DNA from: a virus
Strand: one strand, 5' to 3'
Length of the DNA stretch: 38,361 nucleotides
Virus record (IMG/VR): IMGVR_UViG_3300031565_000147
Span: 1-38,361 of that record
Every line of letters starts with the position of its first letter. Positions within the stretch are counted from its first letter, which is position 1. The notes under the pieces were generated by a model. It worked only from the letters and a program-made list of their open reading frames with translations, ran no database searches and was not told the DNA's origin. This document shows positions 29,747-38,250 of the stretch, in pieces. A program made the translations under genes and the position numbers.

Positions 29747-30190
29747 TTAATCATTATCGTAAATAGTCAATTCTTCACCGCCAGCAAGTTCAATACCTAA
29801 GTCATTTAAATAATCTCTGTATGATCTTTGATTATTTGCAGGCCCTATTAAAGTTGCTAATGTTTCTACATCTAAAAAATTCACCTTGCTTTCTGCAACT
29901 TTACCTTTGTTTACCAATCTTACCGTTGCAGTAATTCCATCAAGAATTGTTTGATCAATAACACATAAACCTACTGGTATCTGGCTTCCGTTTGTAGCAT
30001 CTTTGTCAGCAGGAACTAATAATCCGGTACTGTCAATTCGACCCATAACCATTCCTTGTAATAAGGAAGTAGTGCCACTTGATGTTAAACTTCCATCAAT
30101 AAACGAATTAAAGCCTAACAGAAATTTGCTTACATCATAATTAGTTGTAAGCTGATTTCTTGTTTGTTCTACATTTTCAATTTCACTCAT
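29747..30190 (-). CDS. Head decoration protein, lambda gpD-like
   Basis: A 147-residue protein. The core (LLQGMVMGRIDSTGLLVPADKDATNGSQIPVGL, residues ~45-78) matches gpD-type decoration proteins, which bind as trimers on the expanded capsid: G.v...dG.......dgs..PvGil. It lies between protease and capsid genes as in lambda. A GAGGAG lies upstream of the start. Confidence 0.75.
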   Translation of the reverse strand: MSEIENVEQTRNQLTTNYDVSKFLLGFNSFIDGSLTSSGTTSLLQGMVMGRIDSTGLLVPADKDATNGSQIPVGLCVIDQTILDGITATVRLVNKGKVAESKVNFLDVETLATLIGPANNQRSYRDYLNDLGIELAGGEELTIYDND

Positions 30191-31431
30191 GATTTTTTCT
30201 CCTCATCTTTAAGGTTCATTGACGTCAATACAGCCTTTTTAAAATCAGCAGCCTCTATTTCTTTAGCTGTTTTTTCTTCTCTGGGAGGTTTCTGAGTATC
30301 AATTTGATCATCTTTAATGTCTGATTTCTGAGCAGAAATCATCATTTTTTTTGTCATTTCTGCCATGAATTTATTTGTAATTCCATGACCTTCTGTAATT
30401 TGTTTTTTAACTGATTCTGCATCAATTTCAACAAATTCCAAAAACGCTTCAATCCTGTCTTTTTCAGAACTTATTCCGGCTTTTTTGCCATCATCATAAA
30501 TTTGATTATATAATTCAGGATTTTGTACTTTAAATTCTTCTTTTGTCATTTTTTTAGTTGTTATTTGTTCAATATTTATTTCTGCTTTAACACCACCTCG
30601 TGTTTGTAATTCCAATTCACTACCTCGTGAATCAAAATCAGCGAAAGCAATTAATTTTTCACTCATCGCAACGATCTGCCTAGGCTCTAATCTTACAATG
30701 CTGTTAATTAAGCCTATTTTTTTTGCCTGTTTTGCATCTAAATCTATGTCAATTCTTTTCTCAGAATCAAACATTTCATCAATTGAGATTCCAGTAACTT
30801 CCTTAAATGTTTCTGCATCTATTTTTTTTATCATTTTAGCTCTTAAATCTTTATTTATCTTTTCCAAAAGAGCTTTATCATTATCATTATCAATATAGCC
30901 ATCCGCCCTGTGAAACCTGAATGTAGAAACATCCAAAGCTTCAACATAATCCATAAATAATAACATATAGGCCACCATGCTGTCTGCACTTCCAAAAACT
31001 TTAGCATTATTTTTACCTGTTCTTTGGTTCAGTGCGCCAAGCATACTGTACCCCCCCCAAACAGAACCGCCCGGGCTGTTAATCCAAAATTCCTGATCTT
31101 CACTTTCATCTATTTCTAATAATTTTTCAACAAAAATTTCTGCTGTTGATGAATAAATTGGTGTAAATAATAATAATGGCCTCATGCTTTTAGGTTTTGC
31201 TGGTTCAAATGATAGATATTTTATATTATGATCTTTTAACCATTTCTTAGTTTCTTCGACTGTAAATTTTTTGGCATCAAAACGATATGCCTGTGTAGTC
31301 ATTGTAGTTTCTCCTTTTAATCTTCCAATGATAATATCAATACCACTTGAAATATTTTTTCGTCTAAAAGAATCTTGTTGAAATTTAGATGGTTCAACTA
31401 TTCGTGCTGCATGTTCGTTTTCGTAAGGCAT
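30187..31431 (-). CDS. ClpP-like prohead protease with N-terminal domain and scaffold tail
   Basis: A 414-residue protein. Residues 1-78 are a domain of their own (NEHAARIVEPSKF..., GRLKGETTMTTQAYRFDAKK), seen in other phage proteins. Residues ~86-245 are ClpP-like serine protease: INSPGGSVWGG (117-127) for the oxyanion region, nucleophile Ser151 in GSADSM, His174 in FRFH, Asp at 228-232. The C-terminal ~170 residues are charged and helical, likely a fused scaffold; a Met at about 296 is a possible internal start, as for lambda Nu3. The codons for GG contain a run of eight G (31057-31064 on the plus strand as C). Confidence 0.8.
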   Translation of the reverse strand: MPYENEHAARIVEPSKFQQDSFRRKNISSGIDIIIGRLKGETTMTTQAYRFDAKKFTVEETKKWLKDHNIKYLSFEPAKPKSMRPLLLFTPIYSSTAEIFVEKLLEIDESEDQEFWINSPGGSVWGGYSMLGALNQRTGKNNAKVFGSADSMVAYMLLFMDYVEALDVSTFRFHRADGYIDNDNDKALLEKINKDLRAKMIKKIDAETFKEVTGISIDEMFDSEKRIDIDLDAKQAKKIGLINSIVRLEPRQIVAMSEKLIAFADFDSRGSELELQTRGGVKAEINIEQITTKKMTKEEFKVQNPELYNQIYDDGKKAGISSEKDRIEAFLEFVEIDAESVKKQITEGHGITNKFMAEMTKKMMISAQKSDIKDDQIDTQKPPREEKTAKEIEAADFKKAVLTSMNLKDEEKKS

Positions 31432-31435
31432 AACT

Positions 31436-31726
31436 TTATTTATATAAAGTGCAATCCGATTCCGAAATTGTCGTATCAGTATCGTATATTTTTTTTATTA
31501 AAATATTATCCCTGTGCGCTTGCTGTACCGACATAACAACAGGGGAATCAATTTCTTCATCTGCTAAAACTACATTAATATTGCCAGTAGTTGTGTCATC
31601 AACTAAACTAAACCACGCAGGAGGACTTATGATAGTCTCTTCATCATCATCAAATACATGGCTTATTCTTTTTGTTCCTTGAAGAACTGCATATATTTGC
31701 TTATCGCCTGTTGTTATACCACTCAT
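31436..31726 (-). CDS. Small virion-associated protein, paralogue of 13397 gene
   Basis: A 96-residue beta-rich protein, related to the 13397-13666 product (ITTGDKQIYAVLQG, ISPPAWFSLVDD, TGNINVV, DNILIKKIY). It lies between portal and protease genes, while its paralogue is among the fibre genes. Such small domains may attach fibres to capsid or baseplate. Function is inference. Confidence 0.6.
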   Translation of the reverse strand: MSGITTGDKQIYAVLQGTKRISHVFDDDEETIISPPAWFSLVDDTTTGNINVVLADEEIDSPVVMSVQQAHRDNILIKKIYDTDTTISESDCTLYK

Positions 31727-31730
31727 TTTT

Positions 31731-33326
31731 TTATGTATTAAAATTATTACCCGTTTTAATGCTTGTAAATTTTTCGGCTAAATCATATTCCTCGCTAACC
31801 TGATTTATAATTTGATCATAATCGCCCGTATTTAAATTTTCCATAGATTGTTCAATCGAACTCAATGGAATATTTTCTAATGCCTTCCCTAATTTCAAAC
31901 GCTCGGCAGCCACCTCTTTTACCGGGTCAATATGAGGAACTGTCGATCCTATAAATCTGCAATTTCTGTATGATTCAAGAATCATATGATTTTTTTCCTG
32001 AATCGCTTGTAAATATCCGGGAGCCTGTATCGTCAAATTTAAAATTGCAATATCTAACCAGAAATCAAAAAACGGTTTGTAAAATTGGCGTTTAAGAATT
32101 ATCTCCCTATCTACCATTATTTTATATTCCCAACTTTTAATGGCTGCCCTGCTTCCAGAATATGCACCACCAAATTTATCCATCGCAACTTCTGGAGGAA
32201 TTCCTAAAGTTGCATAAACCATATCTATATTTATGCTAAAATAATCCCTAAAATTACTATCTGAACTACCGGCATGACGTTTAAATTCAGCTCCAAGTGG
32301 CATGTTGTAAGTTTGTTTAGCTGTGCTTTGTGCTATTTTTGTAGCTTTTGCTTCTGCAACATCGGTCGCTGTTTCAGGAGCAACTCCTTTTCCTTTTCCA
32401 AAAGATGTAGCAATATTTTGAACTAACGGATTTTCACCATCTGAAAACTGCTTGTGTTCAATAGTATAAGGAATCTTTGCATTTTCCTCCGCCGCTTTTA
32501 ATGTTGCATCCTTATATCTATCCATATTTGAAGCCGTCTCTAAAACAGCAGTTAATAGAGACATTCCACGAACATCTGATTTTTTATGCTTTAAACCATA
32601 CATTAACCAAGCTTGGCGTTTGCCTGATTTGCTTCCGTATGCTAAAATTTTTTTGTATGTAAAATCTTGTTGTGCTATATAATAAGCAACGTGCGCTCCG
32701 GTTTTATCAATTTCAATTCCTTGTTTAATTATATTGTCTCTTTTTGTTGCTTCATTAATATAATTTGACATCAAAGGTGTTTGAATATTTTTACCATCTA
32801 TCGTTTCAATAGAAGTTCGTAATCCATCATATCTCGAAATACAAAGAATGTCTCCAGCCAATAATGCATTTTTTAAACTTTCAACCGCTTCATCATGCAG
32901 ATTATATTCTTTCGAATAAACTGATTGTTTTGTATTTGCATATAACCTAAACTGGCTTTCAACATTTTCGATATATTCTTTTAAAATTTGTTGATCAATA
33001 TCAACTTTATATCTTTTTAATACTGACAAAATTGGATTTGATTGAAGTTTCAAACCACTACCTACAATCCATAAGCAATATTTGCGAATGGCATTCTGAA
33101 CAATGTCGCTCATTATATAAGCTTCCCATGCTCGCATTCGGAGGGAATAATAATCTAATTTAAAATCTAAAGGATTACCAAGTTCGTAAGGAGTTTTTTC
33201 GCCATTAAAAGTTATTGGGGTGAGATTTAATCCAGACCACGATTCGTTAAATACAAAAGCCTTCGGCTCTAGTTTAATTTCAGATTTAATATTTTTTCTG
33301 AATATTTCAAATCCCAATAACTTCAT
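31731..33326 (-). CDS. Portal protein, lambda gpB-like
   Basis: About 531 residues. The family pattern is clear: YYSLRMRAWEAYIMSDIVQNAIRKYC (45-70), a basic WIVGSGLKL, ETIDGKNIQTP, QAWLMYGLKHKKSDVRGMSLLTAVL (~238-262), AEENAKIPYTIEH, and PPEVAMDKFGGAYSGSRAAIKSWEY near 370, typical of lambda-type portals. The ATG at 33326 is chosen over the in-frame TTG 15 bases upstream because it has GGAGGGG 6 bases before it and an ATGA overlap with the upstream gene. It forms the dodecameric vertex through which DNA passes. Confidence 0.85.
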   Translation of the reverse strand: MKLLGFEIFRKNIKSEIKLEPKAFVFNESWSGLNLTPITFNGEKTPYELGNPLDFKLDYYSLRMRAWEAYIMSDIVQNAIRKYCLWIVGSGLKLQSNPILSVLKRYKVDIDQQILKEYIENVESQFRLYANTKQSVYSKEYNLHDEAVESLKNALLAGDILCISRYDGLRTSIETIDGKNIQTPLMSNYINEATKRDNIIKQGIEIDKTGAHVAYYIAQQDFTYKKILAYGSKSGKRQAWLMYGLKHKKSDVRGMSLLTAVLETASNMDRYKDATLKAAEENAKIPYTIEHKQFSDGENPLVQNIATSFGKGKGVAPETATDVAEAKATKIAQSTAKQTYNMPLGAEFKRHAGSSDSNFRDYFSINIDMVYATLGIPPEVAMDKFGGAYSGSRAAIKSWEYKIMVDREIILKRQFYKPFFDFWLDIAILNLTIQAPGYLQAIQEKNHMILESYRNCRFIGSTVPHIDPVKEVAAERLKLGKALENIPLSSIEQSMENLNTGDYDQIINQVSEEYDLAEKFTSIKTGNNFNT

Positions 33327-33616
33327 ATTAATCCCCTCCAAGGTCTCAACACAACTGAGCGACCATTTAATTTGTTTAGAATTTTATTTCTGAGCATCAT
33401 AAAACGATCTATCGCATTTGCAACTGAAACAACGTCCCTGTATTGTGTATTTATCTGAACCTGACCATCGTTTATTGAATAACTTGAGACATCAGAATTG
33501 CCAGCACCAACATTCAACATTTGTAATTCTAAGGCATCAATAATTTGATTATAACGTTCTAATTTTTCTTCGAGCGTAGTTGATGATTCAATGTATAACT
33601 TTTCAGTTAATGCCAT
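33323..33616 (-). CDS. Small head-tail joining protein, gpW position
   Basis: A 97-residue helical protein (TLEEKLERYNQIIDALELQM..., VSVANAIDRFMMLRNKILNK) between terminase and portal, the place of lambda gpW, which binds the portal as a connector. Helix-loop-helix order agrees but identity to gpW cannot be judged. Its stop overlaps the portal start. Confidence 0.5.
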   Translation of the reverse strand: MALTEKLYIESSTTLEEKLERYNQIIDALELQMLNVGAGNSDVSSYSINDGQVQINTQYRDVVSVANAIDRFMMLRNKILNKLNGRSVVLRPWRGLI

Positions 33617-33726
33617 TTGAAATTAATTTGTATAATACAAATCTAATTAAGAAAAAAGTTGTTTAAAAGTTTTTTGATTTTATCGTATACTTTTACCTTA
33701 GTTTGAAATTAATTGTTTATTTTTAC
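33617..33726. other. AT-rich gap upstream of a lone plus-strand gene
   Basis: About 110 bases between the divergent 33323-33616 and 33727-34005 genes. It has TTG-rich stretches and TACTTTTA (33690-33697), one mismatch from TAnnTTTG, but no well-placed -33 element. A promoter for the plus-strand gene is likely somewhere here. Confidence 0.3.
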
Positions 33727-34005
33727 ATGATGATGAGTGAAAAACTAGATAAGATATTTGGATATATTTCTAAAACAAATTTATCTGATATCTTAGGAAT
33801 TAAGAGCAGAAATACTTTGTATAAAAAAATACAATCAAGCGATTGGAATAATCTTGAAATAAAAGCTATTAATTATATTTATAAAACTATTATTGAATGT
33901 CCTTTAAAGATCGATAAGATAAAATTAACAAATGATGAGATTCATATAATTTGTGAGAATAAAGTTGCTTTAGATTATATTAATATGAATATAAAATTTA
34001 AATAA
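33727..34005 (+). CDS. HTH-like protein on the opposite strand
   Basis: About 92 residues from the first of three consecutive Met codons (33727, 33730, 33733; an in-frame TTG lies at 33703). The N-terminal third, TNLSDILGIKSRNTLYKKIQ (residues ~19-38), looks like a helix-turn-helix with a recognition helix. It is the only plus-strand gene within the late minus-strand operon and meets the terminase gene tail to tail with no gap. This suggests an independently expressed regulator or moron gene; target unknown. Confidence 0.55.
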   Translation: MMMSEKLDKIFGYISKTNLSDILGIKSRNTLYKKIQSSDWNNLEIKAINYIYKTIIECPLKIDKIKLTNDEIHIICENKVALDYINMNIKFK

Positions 34006-36009
34006 TCAATCTATTTTAGCAATCTTCTTAATAATATTTACAAAATCAAACCAAGTTCCATTTTTAACTCCCATCTCTTTTAATATTTTTGTTGTAATAA
34101 TTTCTTTTAATGCCAAATTATAAACTGCTGTATCAAAAAAGTGATTGTGAGCAGTGATGTATTTTTTCTTCCATTTCCATCCTATCACTTCACCATCATC
34201 ATTTTCTTCAATTCTTTTTTCCTCAGCTTCATATTGTTCAAAATATTTAGAAGTGTATTTTTCTCCTGTTGGTATTGGGAAATTCATAAATCCAGCGGGC
34301 TGATTTGTTCCATCTGTCCACATTAATTTTATCATTTCAGCAAGTCTATCTTTTAACGAATCAGATTCTAATATATATAGATTTGCTCTTTCACGTGCAG
34401 GTTTAAAAAAAGCTAAATCTTTATTATATTTAACATACTTATCATCCTGTTTCCCTTTTAATCCAATTATTAATCCCGGATGTTGATCAATAAATCCATA
34501 AGCATAATGAGTATAATAACCAGTATCTATTCCTGTTATTATTATTTTTCTTTCGCCATCGTCATCTGTATAATAAGTTTTAGAAATTATTTCATTAAAT
34601 AAATAATCCCAAACATTATTGGGGTGTTCGTTTCTATAAGTCCACATCGGACGGTCCGTATTCGATTTCGGTTGATACGTCCCTATGCTTCCTTGATCAA
34701 TTGAATAAATAGAGCCATTTTCAGACCATGCAAAAATATCATAATCAAGTCGTGCATCATCAATAATCCCATTTAAATCACATGCGCAAGTCAATAATAT
34801 TATATTTCCATTGCCATCTTTTTTACTCAAATTATTTGGAACTATTCCTGTTTCATATTTTCTTGAATTTTTTATTAGTCTATTTTTTTTTATACTTTGA
34901 ATAGATTCCTCCCACGGAAAACCCTCAACTTGATTTCGAAATACTTTTCTTTTAGATTTACTTTCATTACCATCTTTCCATATATCAATCCATTTATATG
35001 CATAATCAGTCCAATTATACATATGAGGAGCAGATGGAAAGCAAGGAATATGATAACTGTAATATCCTTCCCTAATAGATTCGGCTGTTGGGATCCATTT
35101 TCCTACAAGATTAATATCATATTTGTTTTTTTCTTTAAAAAAACCCCCGCATTCTTGACATATATAACCAACACTTGATTCAATTAATTTTCCTGCACCA
35201 TCTTTTTCAAAATAAATTCCAATTGTTTCTCCATCTTTTTGTTTATTCCAAAGTATTTCAATATAAGTTCCACATTTTGGGCAAGGAACATGCCATTTCC
35301 TTTGATCTCCCATCAAGTATACTTTTTCAATATTCGACGGTCGTGTTTCAGGAGTTGAGATATAATATTGTTTCATTGATTTTGCAGCCGTGCTAAATCG
35401 TTGCTGTATTAATTCAAATAAACTTCCCTGTTCCTTGTCAATTATCGGTGCAGCATCCCAATCATCAAAAAAACCATATTTAATTGATCTTTGGCGTGCT
35501 AATTTGTCAATTGAATTCAATCCGCCAGCATACAAACGTCCGCCAGCATATTCTTTATATTTAGAAGTATCACCGGTTCTCTGATTTCTTTTTCGAATTG
35601 TATTTGGGCGTATGAGATGTTGAATATTGCAGCTGTGCAAACCTTGGTCTAATCTTCCTTCTATTATTTCTTTTGATAAATCATCATTTGCAGAAAGAAA
35701 CAAACAATTGCCAGGATTGTTAGCAATCATCCATAAAATGCCATTAATAATCACCCCTTCAGTAAATCCTATTTGTGCACCCTTCATTATGCCAATTACT
35801 TTTGCGGGATGATAGGAGGAAAGTGTATCGACGATTTCTCTTAAATATGGAGTGAGATTGTACTTGAATTTTCCTGTTATCGTTGACACTTCACTTGTAA
35901 GTGTACGATAGCGTTCAGCATATTGGGAGGGGCTTAAGAGCATTCTATCTGTTTTGATAGAATTAAATAATTTGATCAATTTATTTATTAATTCTTGATC
36001 TGAAATCAT
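34006..36009 (-). CDS. terL: Terminase large subunit, lambda gpA-like
   Basis: A 667-residue protein. The ATPase part has SPSQYAERYRTL, the P-loop-like GIMKGAQIGFTEG (residues ~73-85, Lys76 and Thr83) and the acidic FFDDWDAAP (~181-188) in the Walker B position. A Cys4 cluster, VPCPKCG and YICQECGG (~242-290), and the nuclease part with ACDLNG and TGIDTGYYTHYAYGF follow, as in lambda gpA. It cuts and packages DNA into the prohead with the small subunit upstream (four-base overlap). The call is confident. Confidence 0.9.
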   Translation of the reverse strand: MISDQELINKLIKLFNSIKTDRMLLSPSQYAERYRTLTSEVSTITGKFKYNLTPYLREIVDTLSSYHPAKVIGIMKGAQIGFTEGVIINGILWMIANNPGNCLFLSANDDLSKEIIEGRLDQGLHSCNIQHLIRPNTIRKRNQRTGDTSKYKEYAGGRLYAGGLNSIDKLARQRSIKYGFFDDWDAAPIIDKEQGSLFELIQQRFSTAAKSMKQYYISTPETRPSNIEKVYLMGDQRKWHVPCPKCGTYIEILWNKQKDGETIGIYFEKDGAGKLIESSVGYICQECGGFFKEKNKYDINLVGKWIPTAESIREGYYSYHIPCFPSAPHMYNWTDYAYKWIDIWKDGNESKSKRKVFRNQVEGFPWEESIQSIKKNRLIKNSRKYETGIVPNNLSKKDGNGNIILLTCACDLNGIIDDARLDYDIFAWSENGSIYSIDQGSIGTYQPKSNTDRPMWTYRNEHPNNVWDYLFNEIISKTYYTDDDGERKIIITGIDTGYYTHYAYGFIDQHPGLIIGLKGKQDDKYVKYNKDLAFFKPARERANLYILESDSLKDRLAEMIKLMWTDGTNQPAGFMNFPIPTGEKYTSKYFEQYEAEEKRIEENDDGEVIGWKWKKKYITAHNHFFDTAVYNLALKEIITTKILKEMGVKNGTWFDFVNIIKKIAKID

Positions 36010-36659
36010 GATCTCTCTCCTCTTGATCTAATCTCTTTGTATTCATCAACAATCCCATCAAGTCCGTTTAATAAATTTTCTTTTACTAAAGCATGTATTT
36101 CATTAACCTTATCCGTTAATTCTTTTTTCAATTCAATAAATTGATTGTGAGTTCCACCTAAACGTTCAATATAAATATTAGCCAATCCATCAATTTCCTG
36201 TAAATACGTATTTCTAAATAATTCGGATGAATATATAAAAACCATTTCAACAGCATCGAATGGTATTAATGCACCTTCTAGTTTTTTAATTTTTAAATCA
36301 TCTAATTTTATTGATTTGACTGTCTTTTTTAGTGTTGCGACTTTCTGTTTGAATTCTACATTTCTCAATTCATCAAAGTTTGTAGTATCTGTCGTTTCTT
36401 TTATATATGAACTTTTTAGTGATTCCTCTTTATCCTCTTCTTTTTTAACAATCTCTTTCGTAAATATTCTATTCAAATCAAATGATTTACCTGATCTCAT
36501 TTGTGATTCTATCCATAATTTATTGAATGACATTTCAATATCAATTCTTTTTTCTTTTTCATTTGGAATTAATTTACCATTCTGTATAGCCATGCTTATG
36601 CTCGCATTACTAACTCCTAATGTTTTTGCCAATTGACTGTATTTTAATAAATTATTCAT
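36006..36659 (-). CDS. Terminase small subunit
   Basis: A 217-residue protein with an N-terminal helix-turn-helix (YSQLAKTLGVSNASISMAIQ, residues ~7-26) similar to the Nu1-type winged HTH, a charged linker, and a C-terminal helical domain (DDLKIKKLEGALIPFDAVEM, then SSELFRNTYLQEID). It precedes and overlaps the large terminase gene. It would bind the packaging site and recruit the large subunit. Confidence 0.75.
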   Translation of the reverse strand: MNNLLKYSQLAKTLGVSNASISMAIQNGKLIPNEKEKRIDIEMSFNKLWIESQMRSGKSFDLNRIFTKEIVKKEEDKEESLKSSYIKETTDTTNFDELRNVEFKQKVATLKKTVKSIKLDDLKIKKLEGALIPFDAVEMVFIYSSELFRNTYLQEIDGLANIYIERLGGTHNQFIELKKELTDKVNEIHALVKENLLNGLDGIVDEYKEIRSRGERS

Positions 36660-36668
36660 GTCGATGTA

Positions 36669-36743
36669 TTATTTTCCACAATAAACACATCCCATTTGAC
36701 CAATTAAATCAGCTAATTGTTTTCGTGTTATTAAATTTGCCAC
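36669..36743 (-). CDS. Possible 24-aa peptide with CxxC
   Basis: From a GTG: ANLITRKQLADLIGQMGCVY then CGK. It has an HTH-like first half and ends CVYC-G. It lies alone in the 104-base gap between terminase small subunit and glycosyltransferase. Too short to be sure; may be a remnant. Confidence 0.25.
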   Translation of the reverse strand: MANLITRKQLADLIGQMGCVYCGK

Positions 36744-36763
36744 TATTGATTCTTTTATGAAGT

Positions 36764-37711
36764 TTAATTAATATTATTAAATATTATATTTTTAAAATCA
36801 TTCAGCATTTTTTCACGCAAGAAAGGTTCTTTAAATCTCCACGATTTCTGAATAGCCAAATGTTTTTCAAAATCTTGATTGCAATATTCTATTTTATTTT
36901 TTAAGCTTTCAGAATCAATAACTATATAATCTTTTATCTGATCTTCAAAACATCCAATTTCTGATTTTTTTATTGTATTCCAGCAATTTATATCAAAAAA
37001 TACGACACAATTACAAAAGCCTGCTTCATACCAACGATTCCCTAAATTATTAAATACTGTATGTGTATACTCATCTTCTATATATAGCGAATATCTAAAA
37101 TTGTTTAGTGTTTCTTTTTTTTCTTCCCAACTTAGTTTTTTAATCCATTTAGGATTACATCCAATATGCTTATATTTTTTAAAGTTTTTATCTGATGTGC
37201 TAAGATATATTTGTTCTTTTATATATTTTTGAAAATATTGCTTTCTATTTTCGCGCCACCGACCATAATAAATACAATCATATTTTTTAGGAGTTAATTC
37301 ATTTGATTGGTTTGAAATTAATAAATTAAGATTTAATTCATGAATTTTTGATACATATTTTTGTTTTTTTGATACATCTACGAAATTTTGAATTATTTCT
37401 AGTTTTTTATTTTCTTTAATAACTCCGTAATGAATGGCTGGAAACATTGATTGTTCATATTCTCCTATCAACCAAAATATTCTACTATTAGGATTGTCTT
37501 TTATTAATTGAGAAGATTTATTGTATTCTGAAAATTGACTACCAAACCCACATATTATGCAATCATATTTTTTATTAGGTATTTTCCTTTTATCCCAAAT
37601 CAAATCAGCATTTAAATAATTAGATAATATAACCATATTTCTGGCAGAAACCATGCTGGAAATATATGGATTTTGTGCATTCATTCTAATATCTAATAGA
37701 GCAATATTCAT
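36764..37711 (-). CDS. Glycosyltransferase (GT-B type, CgeB-like)
   Basis: A 315-residue protein. The N-terminal half is Rossmann-like (NIALLDIRMNAQNPY, CIICGFGSQFSEYNKS, RIFWLIGEYEQ). The second half has IYYGRWRENRKQYF (~170-183), RYSLYIEDEYTHTVFNNLGN with a loop, then YEAGFCNCVVFFD (~238-250), the acceptor-side pattern of GT-B enzymes like CgeB, where an E/EAG motif binds the nucleotide sugar. It overlaps the ParB-like gene by four bases, suggesting a joint role, possibly sugar modification of phage DNA. The substrate is unknown; host-surface modification is the alternative. Confidence 0.65.
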   Translation of the reverse strand: MNIALLDIRMNAQNPYISSMVSARNMVILSNYLNADLIWDKRKIPNKKYDCIICGFGSQFSEYNKSSQLIKDNPNSRIFWLIGEYEQSMFPAIHYGVIKENKKLEIIQNFVDVSKKQKYVSKIHELNLNLLISNQSNELTPKKYDCIYYGRWRENRKQYFQKYIKEQIYLSTSDKNFKKYKHIGCNPKWIKKLSWEEKKETLNNFRYSLYIEDEYTHTVFNNLGNRWYEAGFCNCVVFFDINCWNTIKKSEIGCFEDQIKDYIVIDSESLKNKIEYCNQDFEKHLAIQKSWRFKEPFLREKMLNDFKNIIFNNIN

Positions 37712-38250
37712 AATCCTGCTTTAATTAAAAAATCTTTATATGATATTTGCTTTCCGGAAATATTTATTTTTGTTTGCAATTGTTCTAATTGCTCTATTGA
37801 ATCACATTTTATAACAAAATTAACTGACTCACTAAATGATGAAACTTCTTCTATATCATTAATATTTTTATTTCCATAATCCACATCTGAAATATCCGAC
37901 AAATCTAAACCCCAATCTTCAAGTAATTCAATATCCCAATCTTCGTTTAATAATTCATAATCCCAATTGCCGAAACTTATATTATCTGCTATAATAAATC
38001 GTTTATACTCATCCTCAGTTAAATTATCTGATTTTTTAATCCATTCATCAGGAATTTCTTCATATCCTAATTCTTGCAAAGCTCTGAATCGCATATTTCC
38101 ACCTAAGATAATATTATTATTATCTACAATAATTGGGCGCAACTTCATCATTTTTGGAAATTCTTTTATTGATTGAATAAGTTTCAAAAACTTATCATCT
38201 TTTATGAAGCGTGGATTTTTTGAATTTAATTTAATGTCAGATAATTTCAT
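37708..38250 (-). CDS. ParB/sulfiredoxin-like protein
   Basis: A 180-residue protein. The N-terminal ~120 residues match the ParB-N / sulfiredoxin-like fold common in phages: LNSKNPRFIKDDKFLKLIQSI (7-28), LRPIIVDNNNIILGGNMRFR (37-56, with GGNMR as the catalytic/NTP motif), ALQELGYEEIP, then LTEDEYKRFIIADNISFGNW. The C-terminal part is acidic. In phages such proteins are often paired with DNA-modifying enzymes; here the partner is a glycosyltransferase. It is the first gene of the long late operon. Confidence 0.75.
   Translation of the reverse strand: MKLSDIKLNSKNPRFIKDDKFLKLIQSIKEFPKMMKLRPIIVDNNNIILGGNMRFRALQELGYEEIPDEWIKKSDNLTEDEYKRFIIADNISFGNWDYELLNEDWDIELLEDWGLDLSDISDVDYGNKNINDIEEVSSFSESVNFVIKCDSIEQLEQLQTKINISGKQISYKDFLIKAGL

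Noticed and set aside
31057-31064. Programmed frameshift at the G8 run of the protease gene
   Set aside because: A -1 slip leads to a stop within about 15 codons without a meaningful product, so it is noted as a slippage-prone run, not as a programmed site.
11000-37000. Many plus-strand frames of 60-155 codons inside the late operon (for example 16220-16594, 22791-23258, 34897-35178)
   Set aside because: They lie opposite long well-supported minus-strand genes, have hydrophobic or Phe/Ile-rich composition typical of antisense shadows, and have no motif.
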